Positions 26,337 through 35,073 of a DNA stretch of 64,000 nt are shown piece after piece. The stretch comes from Pseudotamlana agarivorans (GTDB lineage: Bacteria; Bacteroidota; Bacteroidia; Flavobacteriales; Flavobacteriaceae), in the NCBI RefSeq assembly GCF_001642835.1, contig NZ_LXEI01000015.1, positions 1 through 64,000 on the forward strand, in the 5' to 3' direction. Made by a program: the position numbers and the translations under genes. Positions within the stretch are counted from its first letter, which is position 1. Every line of letters starts with the position of its first letter. The notes under the pieces are model-generated. The model was not told the origin of the DNA, did not search any database, and saw only the letters and a list, made by a program, of their open reading frames with translations.

Positions 26337-27269
26337 ATGCAAGACGGATTATACGCAAAATTTAATACGACAAAAGGAGAAATTCTTGTGGCTTTAGAAT
26401 TTCAAAAAACACCAGGAACGGTAGGTAACTTTGTTGCTTTAGCTGAAGGAAATTTAGAAAATTCGGCGAAACCTCAAGGAAAACCTTACTATGATGGATT
26501 AAAATTCCATAGAGTAATTCCAGATTTTATGATTCAAGGTGGTTGTCCTCAAGGTACAGGTTCTGGAAATCCAGGATATCAGTTTGATGATGAGTTTCAT
26601 CCAGATTTAAAGCATGACGGACCAGGAGTTTTATCGATGGCTAATGCAGGACCAGGAACTAACGGGAGTCAGTTTTTTATAACTCACGTAGAAACAGCTT
26701 GGTTAGATAATAAACACACTGTTTTTGGAAAAGTGATTGAAGGTCAGGATGTTGTTGATGCTATTGCACAAGGTGATGTTATTGAATCTTTAGAGATTGT
26801 TCGTGTTGGAGCCGAAGCAGAAGCATTTAATGCTATTGAGGCTTTTAGAACTTTTGAAGGATCTAGAGAAAAACGTTTAGCAGAAGCTAAAGCACAAGCA
26901 GAAGCTGAATTAGATAAACTTGCTACAGGTTTTAATAAAACGGAAAGCGGCTTACGTTACCAAATCATCCAAAAAGGAGATGGCGCAAAAGCTGAAAAAG
27001 GTAAAACGGTTTCTGTACATTATAAAGGACAATTGTCTGATGGTACCGTATTCGATTCGTCATACAAACGTAATTCACCAATCGATTTTCCAGTTGGCGT
27101 AGGACAAGTGATTTCAGGATGGGATGAAGGTATTCAGTTATTACAAGTAGGAGATAAGGCACGTTTCGTTATTCCTAGTCACTTAGGTTACGGAAGTAGA
27201 GGTGCTGGAGGTGTTATTCCACCAGATGCTACTTTAGTTTTTGATGTTGAGTTAATGAGCGTGAAATAA
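26337..27269 (+). CDS. cyclophilin-FKBP fusion peptidyl-prolyl isomerase
   Basis: A 310-residue protein with two unrelated PPIase folds. Residues 1-165 are a cyclophilin: [13 protein letters not shown] holds the catalytic Arg/Phe, followed by [15 protein letters not shown] and [13 protein letters not shown] helical linker rich in Ala, Glu and Lys spans 170-200. Residues 205-310 are an [34 protein letters not shown] and [22 protein letters not shown]. No signal peptide is visible, so it is cytoplasmic. Dual-family immunophilins of this order are known from Bacteroidota and spirochaetes. It is transcribed alone, between a promoter-like box and a clear terminator. Confidence 0.93.
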   Translation: MQDGLYAKFNTTKGEILVALEFQKTPGTVGNFVALAEGNLENSAKPQGKPYYDGLKFHRVIPDFMIQGGCPQGTGSGNPGYQFDDEFHPDLKHDGPGVLSMANAGPGTNGSQFFITHVETAWLDNKHTVFGKVIEGQDVVDAIAQGDVIESLEIVRVGAEAEAFNAIEAFRTFEGSREKRLAEAKAQAEAELDKLATGFNKTESGLRYQIIQKGDGAKAEKGKTVSVHYKGQLSDGTVFDSSYKRNSPIDFPVGVGQVISGWDEGIQLLQVGDKARFVIPSHLGYGSRGAGGVIPPDATLVFDVELMSVK

Positions 27270-27290
27270 AACGCTTTTAAAATAAGTATT

Positions 27291-27345
27291 AGAGGCTGTC
27301 TGACAAATCAAATGATATTGACTTTTCACACAGCCTCTTTTTTTT
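27291..27345 (+). terminator. Rho-independent terminator after the PPIase gene
   Basis: AGAGGCTGT and ACAGCCTCT are perfectly complementary around a loop of about 25 bases, and a run of T follows. Confidence 0.7.
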
Positions 27346-27396
27346 GTTGTAACTATTTATTGTGTAATTTCATAATCCATTTAATTGCCATTAAAA

Positions 27397-27942
27397 ATGA
27401 CGAATGCAGAGCTTGAAAAATTACGTTACCCTATAGGGAAATTTGAATGCCCAAAATCGATTTCTAACTCAGATTTAAACATGTGGATTTCTGTTTTGGA
27501 GCAGTTTCCAAAGCGCTTAGAGTCATTAGTAGAAAATTTGAATGACGCCCAATTAGATACTGAATACCGTCCTGGAGGGTGGACCATCAGGCAGGTTGTT
27601 CATCATGTTTCTGATAGCCATCATCATAGTTATACACGATTTAAATGGGCTTTAACGGAAGATAAACCGCTTATCAAAGCGTATTATGAAGACCGCTGGG
27701 CAGAACTTTCAGATTCTAAGTTTGCACCTATTGATATGTCTCTGCAGCATATTAAGGCCATTCATTTTAAGTTGGTATACTTATTAAAAACCTTAACGGA
27801 AGCTGATTTAGAGCGTTGTTTTATTCATCCTGAAACGAACAGTGAAGTAAAGTTGAATTACCAAATAGGCAACTACGCTTGGCATAGTAATCATCATTTT
27901 GCCCATATTGAAAATGTTATGAAACAAAAAGGTTGGTTGTAA
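27397..27942 (+). CDS. YfiT/DinB-family metal-dependent (bacillithiol-type) transferase or hydrolase
   Basis: A four-helix-bundle DinB-superfamily protein of 181 residues. It opens with LRYPIGKFECP, the hallmark of the YfiT group, continues with PGGWTIRQVVHHVSDSHHH (His69/His70) and ends with NYAWHSNHHFAHIE, where His163 and His167 form the HxxxH that with the earlier His binds a metal. YfiT-type proteins are annotated as bacillithiol transferases, a role compatible with bacillithiol-using Bacteroidota but not shown here. ATG 27397 is preferred over the in-frame TTG 12 bases earlier. One base separates it from the next gene. Confidence 0.85.
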   Translation: MTNAELEKLRYPIGKFECPKSISNSDLNMWISVLEQFPKRLESLVENLNDAQLDTEYRPGGWTIRQVVHHVSDSHHHSYTRFKWALTEDKPLIKAYYEDRWAELSDSKFAPIDMSLQHIKAIHFKLVYLLKTLTEADLERCFIHPETNSEVKLNYQIGNYAWHSNHHFAHIENVMKQKGWL

Positions 27943-27943
27943 A

Positions 27944-28429
27944 ATGATTAGACAAGTAAAACCCGAGGACACTCAAGCCTTATTGGATATTTATAATTAC
28001 TATGTGTTAAATTCGGTAGCGACCTTCGATATTGATGCACTAACTTTGGATGATTTTCAACATAAAATAGATGGTATCACTAAAGATTACCCTATTCTAG
28101 TTTACGAAGAAAATAATGAAATTTTGGGCTATGCTTATGGTAGTCGATTTCGTCCTAAACCTGCATACAGCCATGTTGTGGAGTCTACGGTTTATGTAAA
28201 GCATGGTGCTCATGGCAAGCAAATAGGTACAACCCTTTATGCTGATTTACTCAAAAGACTAAAACAAAACAATTTTCATACGGTATTAGGGGTGCTTACC
28301 ATTCCTAACGATGCTAGTGTTAAACTTCATGAGCATTTTGGTTTTGAAAAGGTGGCGCATCTTAATGAGGTCGGATTCAAATTTGATACCTGGCAGCATG
28401 TAGGAATCTGGCAATTAAAACTGAAATAA
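27944..28429 (+). CDS. GNAT N-acetyltransferase, phosphinothricin-acetyltransferase-like
   Basis: Acetyl-CoA-dependent N-acetyltransferase. The start IRQVKPEDTQALLDIYNYYV with SVATFD nearby is typical of the PAT (Bar/MddA) group. The acetyl-CoA loop is degenerate, HGAHGKQIGTTLY in place of R-G-x-G-I/V-G. The end reads LHEHFGFEKVAHLNEVGFKF, then W...VGIWQLKL, also as in PAT. Natural substrates of such enzymes are often methionine sulfoximine-like compounds or are unknown. It is read with the upstream yfiT-like gene. Confidence 0.85.
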   Translation: MIRQVKPEDTQALLDIYNYYVLNSVATFDIDALTLDDFQHKIDGITKDYPILVYEENNEILGYAYGSRFRPKPAYSHVVESTVYVKHGAHGKQIGTTLYADLLKRLKQNNFHTVLGVLTIPNDASVKLHEHFGFEKVAHLNEVGFKFDTWQHVGIWQLKLK

Positions 28430-28436
28430 GCCGATA

Positions 28437-28994
28437 TTAAGACTTCCACTTTATATTACAACCAATACTAGGTTTTTGTATCGCTTCATTTTCCTTTCCT
28501 GATAATAAACAATCTAAGGCCAACTTTAAATCGGCTCCAGTAACGGGCTTTCCGTTTCCAGGACGCGAATCATCTAATTGACCGCGGTAAACAAGCGATA
28601 AATTTTTATCGAATACATACAAGTCTGGGGTGCAGGCCGCATCATAGGCTTTGGCAACGGCTTGACTTTCATCGTAAAGATATGGAAAAGGGTAGTCTTC
28701 CTTTTCAGCATGAATACACATTTTTTCTGGACCATCCTGTGGGTAGTTCGCTGCATCGTTACTTGAAATGGCAATAAAAGCAATACCTTTTTCCGCGTAA
28801 GCGTTTGCAATGTCAACTAGGGTCTTGTTGATATGAATTACAAACGGGCAGTGGTTGCAGATAAATAGGATGACCGTGCCGTTTTTACCTTTCAGATCAT
28901 TCAAATTTAAAGTGTTGCCACTCACGGTATCTGGTAGTTGAAAAAAAGGTGCTTTTGTGCCTAAGGGCAACATGTTTGAAGGGGTATTTGCCAT
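28437..28994 (-). CDS. thioredoxin-fold (AhpC/TSA-like) protein
   Basis: A redoxin-type protein of 185 residues. After LGTKAPFFQLPD it has the strand VILFICNHCPFV with the CxxC pair Cys46-Cys49, then AISSNDAANYPQDGPEKM and later ACTPDLYVFDKN with a cis-Pro, as in the 'thioredoxin family protein' set common in Bacteroidota. The role is presumably thiol redox reduction or peroxide handling in the cytoplasm. ATG 28994 is preferred to 29012, since MVKLFI has no family counterpart. It converges on the GNAT gene with a 7-base gap and without an evident terminator. Confidence 0.85.
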   Translation of the reverse strand: MANTPSNMLPLGTKAPFFQLPDTVSGNTLNLNDLKGKNGTVILFICNHCPFVIHINKTLVDIANAYAEKGIAFIAISSNDAANYPQDGPEKMCIHAEKEDYPFPYLYDESQAVAKAYDAACTPDLYVFDKNLSLVYRGQLDDSRPGNGKPVTGADLKLALDCLLSGKENEAIQKPSIGCNIKWKS

Positions 28995-29040
28995 GATAAA
29001 AAGTTTAACCAAAGTTCGGCAATATTTGTATTTTTAAAAA

Positions 29041-29376
29041 ATGAAAGCGACAATTACTTTTGAAGAATTTACTAAAGTTGACCTTAGAGTAGGTACCATT
29101 TTGGAAGTGAAAGACTTCCCTGAAGCAAGAAATCCAGCGTATCAACTGTTTATCGATTTTGGTGATCTTGGGATTAAAAAAACTTCGGCGCAAATTACAA
29201 CACTTTACAAAAAAGAAGACTTGATTAACAGGCAAATCGTTGCCGTTGTTAATTTTCCGAAAAAACAAATTGCTAGTTTTATGAGCGAATGTTTGGTAGT
29301 TGGCGCTGTAAACGGGAAAGATGTAGTACTTTTGAACCCTGAAAATCCAGTTAAAAACGGTACTACCGTAAGCTAG
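29041..29376 (+). CDS. csaA: CsaA-like tRNA-binding-domain protein
   Basis: A 111-residue stand-alone EMAP-II-like OB-fold. It begins ITFEEFTKVDLRVGTILEV, continues with FPEARNPAYQLFIDFG and ends KDVVLLNPENPVKNGTTV, which matches bacterial CsaA end to end. CsaA is a dimeric tRNA/peptide-binding protein described as an export chaperone in Bacillus; YgjH-type tRNA binding is the alternative role. It is divergent from the thioredoxin-like gene, with 46 bases between starts. Confidence 0.9.
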   Translation: MKATITFEEFTKVDLRVGTILEVKDFPEARNPAYQLFIDFGDLGIKKTSAQITTLYKKEDLINRQIVAVVNFPKKQIASFMSECLVVGAVNGKDVVLLNPENPVKNGTTVS

Positions 29377-29446
29377 ATTTAAATCACATTTCGGATTGAT
29401 CTGAGATGCACCATACATCAACCAGAAAGTAATAACCTAAGCAAGT

Positions 29447-30478
29447 TTGAAATATATTTTTTTAAGAGCTATTAGGAGGTATATGAAGATTGGCATGTTT
29501 TTCTATTTTAAGAACATAACGGTCTTTAATAAGGAACGCCTACCTAAAAACAAGCCAACACTCATTTTATGTAATCACCAAAATGGTTTAATTGATCCTC
29601 TGCTGATAGCCGTGACAATCGATCGATTTTTACATTATTTAACCCGTGCAGGAGTATTTACCAAACCATTACTAGCGAAGTTGTTTCATCGGTTTCAAAT
29701 GCTTCCTGTATACCGTATTCGCGATGGTTGGGGGAATCTAACGAATAATAATGCCATTTTTGAAACCTGTACCAAGTTACTTAGTCAAGGGGAAACTGTG
29801 GTTATTTTTCCTGAAGGGGGACATGATTTAAGGCGTACCGTAAGGCCGTTAAGCAAGGGGTTTACTCGAATTGTATTGGATACGCTTGAAAAATATCCCG
29901 AAACGGACCTACAGTTACTACCTCTAGGCTTAAATTACGAGGGCATTTTAAATTTTCCTGATAAAGCTACGATTCATTTCGGTGAGCCCATACCAGCCAA
30001 AAGTTTGTATACGGGACAGAGAAACCAAGATGTTATAACGCTTAAAACTAGAATTCAAGCTGAAATGTCTAAACTTACCACCGTTGTACCAATAGAGGGG
30101 TATCAGGAAACGCTGGATAAACTAGAGTCTTTAAAAGTAGATTTTTTAAAACCACAGACCGTAAATGCTTGTGTTAAAAATAATTTTGAAGCCCCTGTAA
30201 AACGCCATAAAGCGCGATTTGTTTGGTTAAAACAGCTCTTTCGCTTCCTATTAATTGTGAACTATATTATGCCTTATGTGGTGTGGAAATATTATGCTCA
30301 GCCAAAAATTAAAGAGCTTGAGTTTGTAGCGACTTTTCGTTTCGCGGTAACTATTGTGTTGGGGCCGTTTTGGTTGCTTTTAACAGCGTTGGTAGTAGTA
30401 GGTTTGTTTGGTTTTACAGCAGCCTTGTATTACTTGGTAATGAGTTTAGTACTGGTATTGGTTGCAGTGAAATTATAG
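29447..30478 (+). CDS. lysophospholipid (1-acyl-glycerol-3-phosphate) acyltransferase family protein
   Basis: PlsC-superfamily acyltransferase at the cytoplasmic membrane. It has His44...Asp50 in CNHQNGLID, one residue longer than the classical HX4D box, then FPEGGHD, the EGT-like glycerol-phosphate site. Two hydrophobic helices close the protein (about residues 290-340), unlike short PlsC. The gene can start at TTG 29447, which keeps an amphipathic N-terminus, or at ATG 29483, which is preceded by AGGAGG. Either fits. The longer C-terminus suggests a Bacteroidota-specific variant whose acyl acceptor is uncertain. Confidence 0.85.
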   Translation: MKYIFLRAIRRYMKIGMFFYFKNITVFNKERLPKNKPTLILCNHQNGLIDPLLIAVTIDRFLHYLTRAGVFTKPLLAKLFHRFQMLPVYRIRDGWGNLTNNNAIFETCTKLLSQGETVVIFPEGGHDLRRTVRPLSKGFTRIVLDTLEKYPETDLQLLPLGLNYEGILNFPDKATIHFGEPIPAKSLYTGQRNQDVITLKTRIQAEMSKLTTVVPIEGYQETLDKLESLKVDFLKPQTVNACVKNNFEAPVKRHKARFVWLKQLFRFLLIVNYIMPYVVWKYYAQPKIKELEFVATFRFAVTIVLGPFWLLLTALVVVGLFGFTAALYYLVMSLVLVLVAVKL

Positions 30479-30486
30479 CATAAAAA

Positions 30487-30510
30487 AACCGCTAAAGGAG
30501 TTTAGCGGTT
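30487..30510 (-). terminator. Rho-independent terminator after the DUF3276 gene
   Basis: AACCGCTAAA and TTTAGCGGTT are perfectly paired over 10 bases around a 4-base loop. On the minus strand the stem is followed by seven T, so it mainly ends the DUF3276 gene; on the plus strand the T-run is weak. Confidence 0.85.
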
Positions 30511-30532
30511 CTTGATTTGTTATTTAATTATT

Positions 30533-30916
30533 TTAAATATCGTCAAAACTAATATCAGTAAAACTTTCAGGAGTTTTTAATTCATCTTCCGTAACTCTAC
30601 TTGTAGGGTCGTATTCTTTTTTGAAGTCCTTTTGGTGACGCTCGCTAATCACTTCGTCTCCTTTTTCGTTAATGATATAATCGGTCATTTCTGCTAAAAT
30701 CTCTTTAAACTCGGCAAAATCTTCCTTATAAATATAAATTTTATGTTTTTTATAATGAAATGATCCGTCGTCATTAGTGAATTTTTTACTTTCTGTAATA
30801 GTTAAGTAATAATCATCTGCTTTCGTAGCTCTTACATCAAAAAAATAAGTGCGTCGTCCTGCTCTCAAAACTTTTGAAAAAATTTCCTCTTTCTCCATCA
30901 TACCGTTATTATTCAT
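30533..30916 (-). CDS. DUF3276 / PUR-family nucleic-acid-binding protein
   Basis: A 127-residue protein with EEIFSKVLRAGRRTYFFDVRATK, then YLTITESKK and HKIYIYKEDFAEF, which is the compact PUR repeat found in Bacteroidota and spirochaetes (as in the Borrelia PUR-alpha homologue). PUR proteins bind single-stranded DNA and RNA. The tail is acidic (DELKTPESFTDISFDDI). Several Met codons occur at the start (positions 1, 6, 7); the first is used here, but a start at Met6 is possible. It has its own terminator. Confidence 0.88.
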   Translation of the reverse strand: MNNNGMMEKEEIFSKVLRAGRRTYFFDVRATKADDYYLTITESKKFTNDDGSFHYKKHKIYIYKEDFAEFKEILAEMTDYIINEKGDEVISERHQKDFKKEYDPTSRVTEDELKTPESFTDISFDDI

Positions 30917-31069
30917 AGTCGAATTAAAATTAATATATAATCATTTTGTATCAAAAATCTAAAAAAAACCGATACTAAGCAACAAATTTTGAGGTTTCTT
31001 TTTGAATTCTGAGGTTTTGTTGCATTTAATTAAATTTTACAAGCTGAGGTTTTGTTTTACTATGAAGAT

Positions 31070-32833
31070 TTACAGTGGGTTAGCTGTGTTTTCACTCAGT
31101 TGTTTTAAATAAAGTTCCTTGTAATATCCATCAATATTTATCAAAGTATCGTGGGTGCCTTCCTGCACAATTTTACCATCGTCTAACACTATAATTTTAT
31201 CGGCATTTTTAGCTGCTGATATACGATGACTTACAATAATACTCGTTTTGCCTTTCGATATTCTGTTAATGTTATTTAATATTTTCTCTTCAGTTTCAGT
31301 GTCGACAGCCGATAAGCAATCGTCAAATAATAATATTTTAGGTGATTTTATAATGGCTCTTGCAATGGAAACCCTTTGCTTTTGTCCGCCTGAAAGTGTG
31401 ATACCGCGTTCACCCAAAATGGTATCATAACCTTTATTAAATTTCATAATGTTTTTATGTACCTGAGCATTTTTAGCGGCTTCGATAACATCGTCATCGG
31501 TAGCATCATGTTTACCGAATTTTATATTGGTTTTAATACTGTCTGAAAACAGAAAAGCATCTTGAGGCACGTAACCTATACTATTTCTTAAATCGACTAA
31601 GTTTAAATCGGCTAATTCGGTGTCATTAATAAGGATGGAACCTTGATCAATATCATAAAGACGTCCTACTAAATCTAAAACCGTAGATTTTCCTGATCCT
31701 GTTTTTCCTAAAATGGCTAGCGTGTCGCCAGGTTTTATATGAAAACTAATGCCTTTTAAGGCTTGAATATTAGTATCGTCGTATGTGAAATAAACATCTT
31801 TAAATTGAACATCGCCTGTAATTTCAGAATGATTGGCGTTGTTGTTTTTTATTTCAGGTACGATTTTTAAAAACTCATTAATACGTTTTTGAGATGCTTC
31901 GGCCTGTTGCACGATGGAGGTCACCCATCCCACTGTAGCCACTGGCCAAGTGAGCATATTCACGTAAATGATAAATTCTGCAATGGTACCTATACTTTTT
32001 ATTTCACCATTAATGTATTGCATGCCCCCAACATAAATAACCAAGAGGTTACTGGCGCCTATGAGTAGCACCATCATGGGGAAAAACCAAGCTTGTACTT
32101 TATTTAAATCTATTTGTTTGTCTTTGCTTTCCTTAGCAAGGGTATTAAAATTTGAAGCTGTTTGTGGTTCAATACCATATGCTTTTATTACTGATATACC
32201 GCTAAACGACTCTTGTGTGAAAGTAGAAAGCTGCGATAAATATTCTTGTACAATGGTACTTCGTTTGTGAATCTCTTTACTTAGTTTATAAATGATTATT
32301 GATAAAATAGGCAAAGGTAAAATGGTGTATAAGGTTAATTTAGGTGATGCATTAACCATGTAAATAATAACAATAACGAAAAGGGCTATGGTATTGATGC
32401 TGTACATAATGGCCGGACCAGCATACATACGAACACGCCCTACGTCTTCTGTAATACGATTCATTAAATCGCCCGTTCTATTTTTTTTATAAAAATTTAA
32501 AGACAGTTTTTGGTACTGCTCGTAAATTTCATTTTTTAAATCGTACTCAATATATCGAGACACATTAATAATGGTCTGTCTCATAAAAAAGGTAAGAATA
32601 CCGCCTATAAAAGCAGCACCAATAATATATAAAATGGCCTCTGTTAAATCTGCTTTAACGGCCGTTTCAGTAGCGTTGTTTTTAAAAGCATCTTCGATAA
32701 TTACAAAAATCTTTTTAACATATCGCGGCGTGAATAATAGAAATATTCTAGCAACTATGGTAATAACAATACCTAATAATAGATGTGTTTTATATTTATA
32801 AAAGTATTTGTTAAGGTGCTGTAATTCTTTCAT
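31070..32833 (-). CDS. ABC exporter (MsbA/BmrA type fused permease-ATPase) with non-canonical Walker B acid
   Basis: 587 residues: six transmembrane helices in 1-310, then an ATPase domain with Walker A GKTGSGKST near 365, Q-loop GYVPQDAFLF, signature LSGGQKQR and Walker B ILLFDDCLSAVD. The residue after the Walker B Asp504 is Asp505 where a Glu is the usual catalytic base. In heterodimeric exporters such as BmrCD, one half has DDSLSAVD in this place. Thus this may be the degenerate half of a heterodimer, or a homodimer with slow hydrolysis. No partner half is adjacent. Substrate (lipid or drug) unknown. Confidence 0.9.
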   Translation of the reverse strand: MKELQHLNKYFYKYKTHLLLGIVITIVARIFLLFTPRYVKKIFVIIEDAFKNNATETAVKADLTEAILYIIGAAFIGGILTFFMRQTIINVSRYIEYDLKNEIYEQYQKLSLNFYKKNRTGDLMNRITEDVGRVRMYAGPAIMYSINTIALFVIVIIYMVNASPKLTLYTILPLPILSIIIYKLSKEIHKRSTIVQEYLSQLSTFTQESFSGISVIKAYGIEPQTASNFNTLAKESKDKQIDLNKVQAWFFPMMVLLIGASNLLVIYVGGMQYINGEIKSIGTIAEFIIYVNMLTWPVATVGWVTSIVQQAEASQKRINEFLKIVPEIKNNNANHSEITGDVQFKDVYFTYDDTNIQALKGISFHIKPGDTLAILGKTGSGKSTVLDLVGRLYDIDQGSILINDTELADLNLVDLRNSIGYVPQDAFLFSDSIKTNIKFGKHDATDDDVIEAAKNAQVHKNIMKFNKGYDTILGERGITLSGGQKQRVSIARAIIKSPKILLFDDCLSAVDTETEEKILNNINRISKGKTSIIVSHRISAAKNADKIIVLDDGKIVQEGTHDTLINIDGYYKELYLKQLSENTANPL

Positions 32834-33192
32834 TCAAACATTAAAATAGTAGGGCAAATATAGGGGATAATTGATAATTACCACCTTTAAGCCACGGCTC
32901 TAATTGTTAAATATCGTTAAAGCCTATTTTAAATTATTTAGGATTATTTTTTTATTTAACTACAGCTTAAGGTCTTGTGCCCTAAAGGTTTTATTTTTAA
33001 GAATGCATTCGGATTTTACTATAATATATTGATGCTGAAAATTACGACTACACAACAAGAACTTAAGTGTCTTTTAAATACATATTGCTTATAATAAATA
33101 CATGAATAGTATATTTCTTTTTAAATATAGTGTTATTTTTGCGGCGTGAAAACAATGGAAACCTTCATCTATTTAAATTAAAGTTCTTTGTA
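32834..33192. other. AT-rich intergenic region between divergent ABC exporter and nusB
   Basis: No gene or repeat is seen over about 360 bases. It contains TATTTTTG at 33134-33141, a good TAnnTTTG -7 box for nusB. The box lies upstream of the ATG pair at 33193/33196 and would leave the in-frame codons before 33150 untranscribed. Confidence 0.55.
33134..33141 (+). promoter_or_regulatory. putative -7 element TATTTTTG for nusB
   Basis: Fits TAnnTTTG and is followed by CGGCG. It supports the nusB start near 33196 and argues against the upstream TTG-type start at 33130, which would lie before the transcript start. A -33 TTTG is not clear. Confidence 0.5.
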
Positions 33193-33195
33193 ATG

Positions 33196-34140
33196 ATGTT
33201 AAGCAGAAGACATATTCGTGTAAAAGTAATGCAAACCATGTATGCTTTCAAAGGCAGTGAAAGTGATGATTTTAGTAAAGATCAAAAATTTCTAGTCTAT
33301 AGTATTGAAAACATGTACAATTTGTATCTATTAATCATTTCTTTATTGATTGAGGTACAAAAGAGAGCAGAGGATGATTTGCAAAAAAAGCAAAACAAAC
33401 ATCTGGCTACTAAAGAAGATAAGGATCCTAATAGAAAGTTTGTAAACAATGAACTTCTAAAACTTCTGAAAGATAACATCCAACTTGAAGATGAAATTAA
33501 AGGTAATGGTCATATAAATTGGGAGCTTGATAATGAGTATGTTGATGTGATCTTTAAAGCCATTACATCAAGTGAATTATATGCTGAATATATGAAAACG
33601 CGTGTTTCCGACTTTAAAGAAGACCGCGCTTTTATTGTTGATGTGTTTAAAGATATTATTGCACCTAATGATAAGTTATACGATTATATCGAGGATAAAA
33701 ATCTAACCTGGTTAGACGATCTTCCAACGGTAAATACAACGATATTAAAGCTGCTTAGAAAAGCTAAAGCGACATCACCAGAAAAACATTTTACACCAAA
33801 ACTTTATAAGGATATTGAAGATAAACAGTTTGCGGTAACCTTGTTTAAAAAGACCTTATTAAATAGAGCAGCTATTAATAAGGAAATTGAACAAAAAACT
33901 AAAAACTGGGATGCCGAGCGTATTGCGAGTGTCGATTATGTGCTATTACAAATGGCTATTTCTGAAATTAAAAATTTCCCGTCAATTCCTGTAAAGGTAA
34001 CCATGAATGAATATTTAGAAATTTCTAAAGAATATTCAACACCTAAAAGTAGCATTTTTATAAATGGGATTTTAGATAAATTGGTTAAGGAGTATGAAGC
34101 TGAAGGCACCTTAACGAAAGTGGGTCGTGGCCTCATGTAA
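33196..34140 (+). CDS. nusB: transcription antitermination factor NusB (long flavobacterial form)
   Basis: Binds boxA RNA with NusE/S10 in rRNA antitermination. The first residues LSRRHIRVKVMQTMYAF are the NusB N-terminal helix, but about 150 residues of inserted helices follow before the canonical C-terminal part: NWDAERIASVDYVLLQMAISEI and VTMNEYLEISKEYSTPKSS. The total of 314 residues is about twice E. coli NusB and is normal in Bacteroidota. ATG 33196 is chosen because of the family start and the upstream promoter box. It leads the conserved nusB-DUF1573-yajC order. Confidence 0.93.
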   Translation: MLSRRHIRVKVMQTMYAFKGSESDDFSKDQKFLVYSIENMYNLYLLIISLLIEVQKRAEDDLQKKQNKHLATKEDKDPNRKFVNNELLKLLKDNIQLEDEIKGNGHINWELDNEYVDVIFKAITSSELYAEYMKTRVSDFKEDRAFIVDVFKDIIAPNDKLYDYIEDKNLTWLDDLPTVNTTILKLLRKAKATSPEKHFTPKLYKDIEDKQFAVTLFKKTLLNRAAINKEIEQKTKNWDAERIASVDYVLLQMAISEIKNFPSIPVKVTMNEYLEISKEYSTPKSSIFINGILDKLVKEYEAEGTLTKVGRGLM

Positions 34141-34239
34141 TCTACTACATGTTAATATCTGTTAAGAAAATAGCAAAAATTTTTAATAGTTTAAATTATT
34201 GCTATTTTTACGCACCAAACCTAATAAAAACAACGCACT

Positions 34240-34698
34240 ATGAAAAAAGTAATTTTAGGATTAACCACATTATGTTTAATCGCATTTACATCATGTAAAG
34301 ATAATGCCGCTGCTAAGATTGATGAATCTAATGTTACTGCCGCCGCAGAGCGCGATGCTAATGCTTCGGATTTTCCAGTATTAGAATTTGATAAGAAAGA
34401 GCACGATTTTGGAGAAATCGTAGCAAAAACTCCAGTTGAAACTGTTTTTAAATATAAGAATACAGGTAATGCTCCTTTAGTAATTACCGATATTAAAAGT
34501 TCTTGTGGTTGTACAGTGCCTCAAGATTGGAGCAGAGAACCTTTAGCACCAGGAGAAAGCGGACAGTTTACTGTGAAGTTTAATGGAAGTGGCCTTAATA
34601 AAGTATCAAAATCTATTACGGTAACAGCAAATACTGAAAAAGGAACAGAAATTGTTAAAATTTCAGCGTTTGTAAAACCAGCGCCAGAGCAGAGTTAA
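34240..34698 (+). CDS. DUF1573 lipoprotein
   Basis: An exported 152-residue lipoprotein with lipid Cys19 (IAFTSCKD). After a short Ala/Asp linker comes the DUF1573 immunoglobulin-like domain: DFGEIVAKTPVETVFKYKNTG, quoted here only as HDFGEIVAKTP and FKYKNTGNAPLVI, with KSSCGCTVP, the CGCT signature, and PGESGQFTVKF. The function is unknown; the domain is widespread in Bacteroidota next to nusB and yajC. A TATTTTTA box before the gene suggests it can also be transcribed on its own. Confidence 0.9.
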   Translation: MKKVILGLTTLCLIAFTSCKDNAAAKIDESNVTAAAERDANASDFPVLEFDKKEHDFGEIVAKTPVETVFKYKNTGNAPLVITDIKSSCGCTVPQDWSREPLAPGESGQFTVKFNGSGLNKVSKSITVTANTEKGTEIVKISAFVKPAPEQS

Positions 34699-34730
34699 TA
34701 ACAGCTAATAAGCTAAATCTATTATAAATT

Positions 34731-35021
34731 ATGGGAGAAGGTCTAGGTAGTTTACTACCATTTGTATTAATGTTTGTTGTTGTGTATTTCTTTATGATTG
34801 CACCTCAAATGAAACGTGCTAAGAAAGAAAAGAAATTTGCAGCCAATTTAAAACGAGGCGATAAAGTGATTACTAGAAGTGGTTTACACGCTAAAGTTTT
34901 AGAATTAAACGACAAAGACGGAAGTTGTATTTTAGAAACCATGTCTGGAAAATTAAAATTCGATAAGTCGGCAATTTCTATGGAAATGAGTGAAAAACTT
35001 AATGCTCCCGAAAAGAAATAA
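34731..35021 (+). CDS. yajC: preprotein translocase subunit YajC
   Basis: A 96-residue protein with one N-terminal membrane helix (LLPFVLMFVVVYFFMIAPQMKRAKKEKKF, core IAPQMKRAKKEKKF) followed by the small soluble domain LKRGDKVITRSGLHAKVLEL. YajC binds SecDF and assists Sec export. It follows DUF1573 by 32 bases and is closed by a terminator. Confidence 0.95.
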   Translation: MGEGLGSLLPFVLMFVVVYFFMIAPQMKRAKKEKKFAANLKRGDKVITRSGLHAKVLELNDKDGSCILETMSGKLKFDKSAISMEMSEKLNAPEKK

Positions 35022-35040
35022 AACCTATTAATACGGTTTA

Positions 35041-35073
35041 AAAAGCTCCCTTAATAAGGGGGCTTTTTTTTGT
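35041..35073 (+). terminator. Rho-independent terminator after yajC
   Basis: AAAAGCTCCCTTA pairs with TAAGGGGGCTTTT, with one G-U pair and a very small loop, then a run of eight T. Confidence 0.8.

Noticed and set aside
29005-29421. Antisense ORF opposite csaA (138 codons)
   Set aside because: It is the shadow of csaA; the plus-strand product matches CsaA end to end.
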